Positions 42,432 through 43,417 of a DNA stretch of 43,417 bases are shown in pieces (position 1 is the stretch's first letter; each line of letters starts with the position of its first letter). Origin of the DNA: Candidatus Thorarchaeota archaeon. Lineage in GTDB: Archaea > Asgardarchaeota > Thorarchaeia > Thorarchaeales > Thorarchaeaceae. Under the pieces are notes generated by a model. It searched no databases. It was not told the origin of the DNA and was given only the letters and a program-made list of their open reading frames with translations. The stretch lies in assembly GCA_004524565.1 (NCBI GenBank), contig SDNZ01000006.1, positions 1-43,417 on the forward strand, in the 5' to 3' direction. Made by a program: the position numbers and the translations under genes.

Positions 42432-43417
42432 GTGTTTATTGTGCCAGTCCTACATTGCCCCAAATGTGGTTCCCGACTTGACTTCAATAAAGTAGATGCA
42501 GGTTGGTATGTCAGCTGTTCTACATGCGATGTAGAAATAATGGTGGATGGGAAGAATAAGGACCTCTTTGATGCTTACGAGGGATATAGTGAAGAGATCA
42601 AGCATAGTGCATTCGATAGAGAGGATGCAAAATCTGCGATTCGAAGAGAGAAATATCTTGGAACTGGAACAGATGGCCCCAAGAAGAAGAAACGTGCACG
42701 AGACAGATTATCACGTATACAATCAGAGGCCGCGATAAAGAAACTAGTAGAGGCGGGTGGTAGAGACCTTGATGCACTCCCTGAAACTCTGCGTGACCTA
42801 ATTGCATCTGGACGTGATTATCTCGTGAAGTATGAGTACATGCCTGCTACTGATGCTGAATATGGTTCCGCTGTTGCTGATCTGGGAATCCCAAAGCGTC
42901 TGGTCGAACGACTTGAAGCAAAGGAGATTACAAAACTCTACAAGTTCCAAGAGGACTCGTACAATGCAATCAACAATGGAGAAGACGTGGTCATCGCAGC
43001 TCCGACTGCTCAGGGGAAGACTGAGGGTTTCATTCTTCCAATTATCAGGCAATTACTCATCTCAGTTCAAGAAACCTTTGCAAGACCGGGTGTACGAGCA
43101 CTTCTCATCTATCCAACCAAGGCGCTTGCTAGAGACCAGTTCGACAAGGTGGAACAACTAGGAAAAGCAGCAGGGCTCAGTGTAGCTATCTTTGATGGAG
43201 ATGTTACCCAGCAAGAAAGAGGGAAGATATACGAGCGGCCTCCAGATATTCTTTTGACAAATCCTGATATTCTACATTATCACCTTGGATGGATGCAATC
43301 CCGACTGGTTCCATTACTTACATCAGTGAAATTCGTTGTCTTGGATGAGATACACCTCTATACAGGTTCAATGGGTACCAATGTTTACTATATCCTGAAA
43401 CGTCTGGAAATGGAATC
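42432..43417 (+). CDS. Zinc-ribbon SF2 DEAD/DEAH-type helicase (3'-partial)
   Basis: The frame opens at GTG 42432 (GTG 42441 is an alternative) and runs off the right edge, 328 residues so far. N-terminal ribbon CPKCGSRLDF and CSTCDVEIMV, a charged helical linker with a KKKKRAR patch, then helicase motifs: Q-motif region KLYKFQED, motif I AAPTAQGKTE, Ia PTKALARDQ, Ib TNPDIL, and motif II DEIH (not DEAD). The order fits the Lhr/MrfA (DUF1998-associated) branch of SF2 involved in DNA repair. Ribbon plus helicase on one chain is notable; the C-terminal half lies outside the window. Confidence 0.88.
   Translation, partial: MFIVPVLHCPKCGSRLDFNKVDAGWYVSCSTCDVEIMVDGKNKDLFDAYEGYSEEIKHSAFDREDAKSAIRREKYLGTGTDGPKKKKRARDRLSRIQSEAAIKKLVEAGGRDLDALPETLRDLIASGRDYLVKYEYMPATDAEYGSAVADLGIPKRLVERLEAKEITKLYKFQEDSYNAINNGEDVVIAAPTAQGKTEGFILPIIRQLLISVQETFARPGVRALLIYPTKALARDQFDKVEQLGKAAGLSVAIFDGDVTQQERGKIYERPPDILLTNPDILHYHLGWMQSRLVPLLTSVKFVVLDEIHLYTGSMGTNVYYILKRLEME

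Overview
This is a dense stretch of archaeal chromosome. The archaeal markers are ABCE1/RLI, the large subunit of archaeal/eukaryotic primase, a fructose-1,6-bisphosphate aldolase/phosphatase, a short (226-residue) archaeal triosephosphate isomerase, an archaeal class I (DhnA-type) aldolase, two tRNA genes that encode their own CCA, and TATA-like boxes centred about 27 bases upstream of those tRNAs. Ribosome binding sites of the GGTGAT/GGAGG kind are common, and GTG and TTG starts occur. The large FtsX-type exporters and the mix of informational genes suggest an uncultured Asgard (Thorarchaeota-like) lineage. That placement is an inference; no signature protein in the window proves it. No CRISPR array, transposase, integrase or phage module was seen.

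Layout. 0-3.6 kb: an overlapping operon for aspartate semialdehyde and homocysteine synthesis (COG1900-ferredoxin fusion, UPF0280/COG2122, Asd, LysC). 3.6-7.8 kb: a methyltransferase, a chagasin-like inhibitor with a secreted membrane-anchored partner, a HAD hydrolase and two TPR proteins. 7.9-10.3 kb: a minus-strand group with an MBL hydrolase, DUF763 and DUF3795. 10.4-14.1 kb: a thioredoxin-fold protein, a zinc ribbon followed by PriL, an OGG1-type glycosylase, an unexplained 340-base RNA-like intergenic region, and MobB. 14.2-21.9 kb: an exporter quartet (ATPase, giant FtsX permease, giant FtsX permease, ATPase with a zinc-ribbon tail). 21.9-26.3 kb: Toprim protein, alcohol dehydrogenase, OsmC, and an overlapping Mut7-C/PHP/YkgJ operon. 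26.4-29.3 kb: RLI, a small zinc ribbon and uridine phosphorylase. 29.3-35.8 kb: three sugar-phosphate enzymes (FBA, FBP aldolase/phosphatase, TIM) interspersed with a parvulin, an MDR dehydrogenase, an RHH regulator and a DUF89 phosphatase. 35.8-42.4 kb: homologues of metalloenzymes that have lost metal ligands (Nif3-like, M24, gamma carbonic anhydrase, M48), two tRNA-Arg genes flanking two paralogous mini-proteins, and two thioredoxins. 42.4 kb to the end: the 5' part of a zinc-ribbon SF2 helicase, which runs off the window.

Most notable for follow-up: (i) the complete LysC-Asd-COG1900-COG2122 route to homocysteine in one operon; (ii) the symmetrical exporter quartet with a zinc-ribbon ATPase; (iii) the concentration of apparent pseudo-metalloenzymes at 35.8-42.4 kb; (iv) a duplicated tRNA-Arg promoter plus 5' half that now sits in front of a small membrane-protein gene; (v) the intergenic region at 13.3-13.6 kb, with a repeated 12-base motif and two strong hairpins. 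All function calls come from reading motifs by eye; no database search was run.
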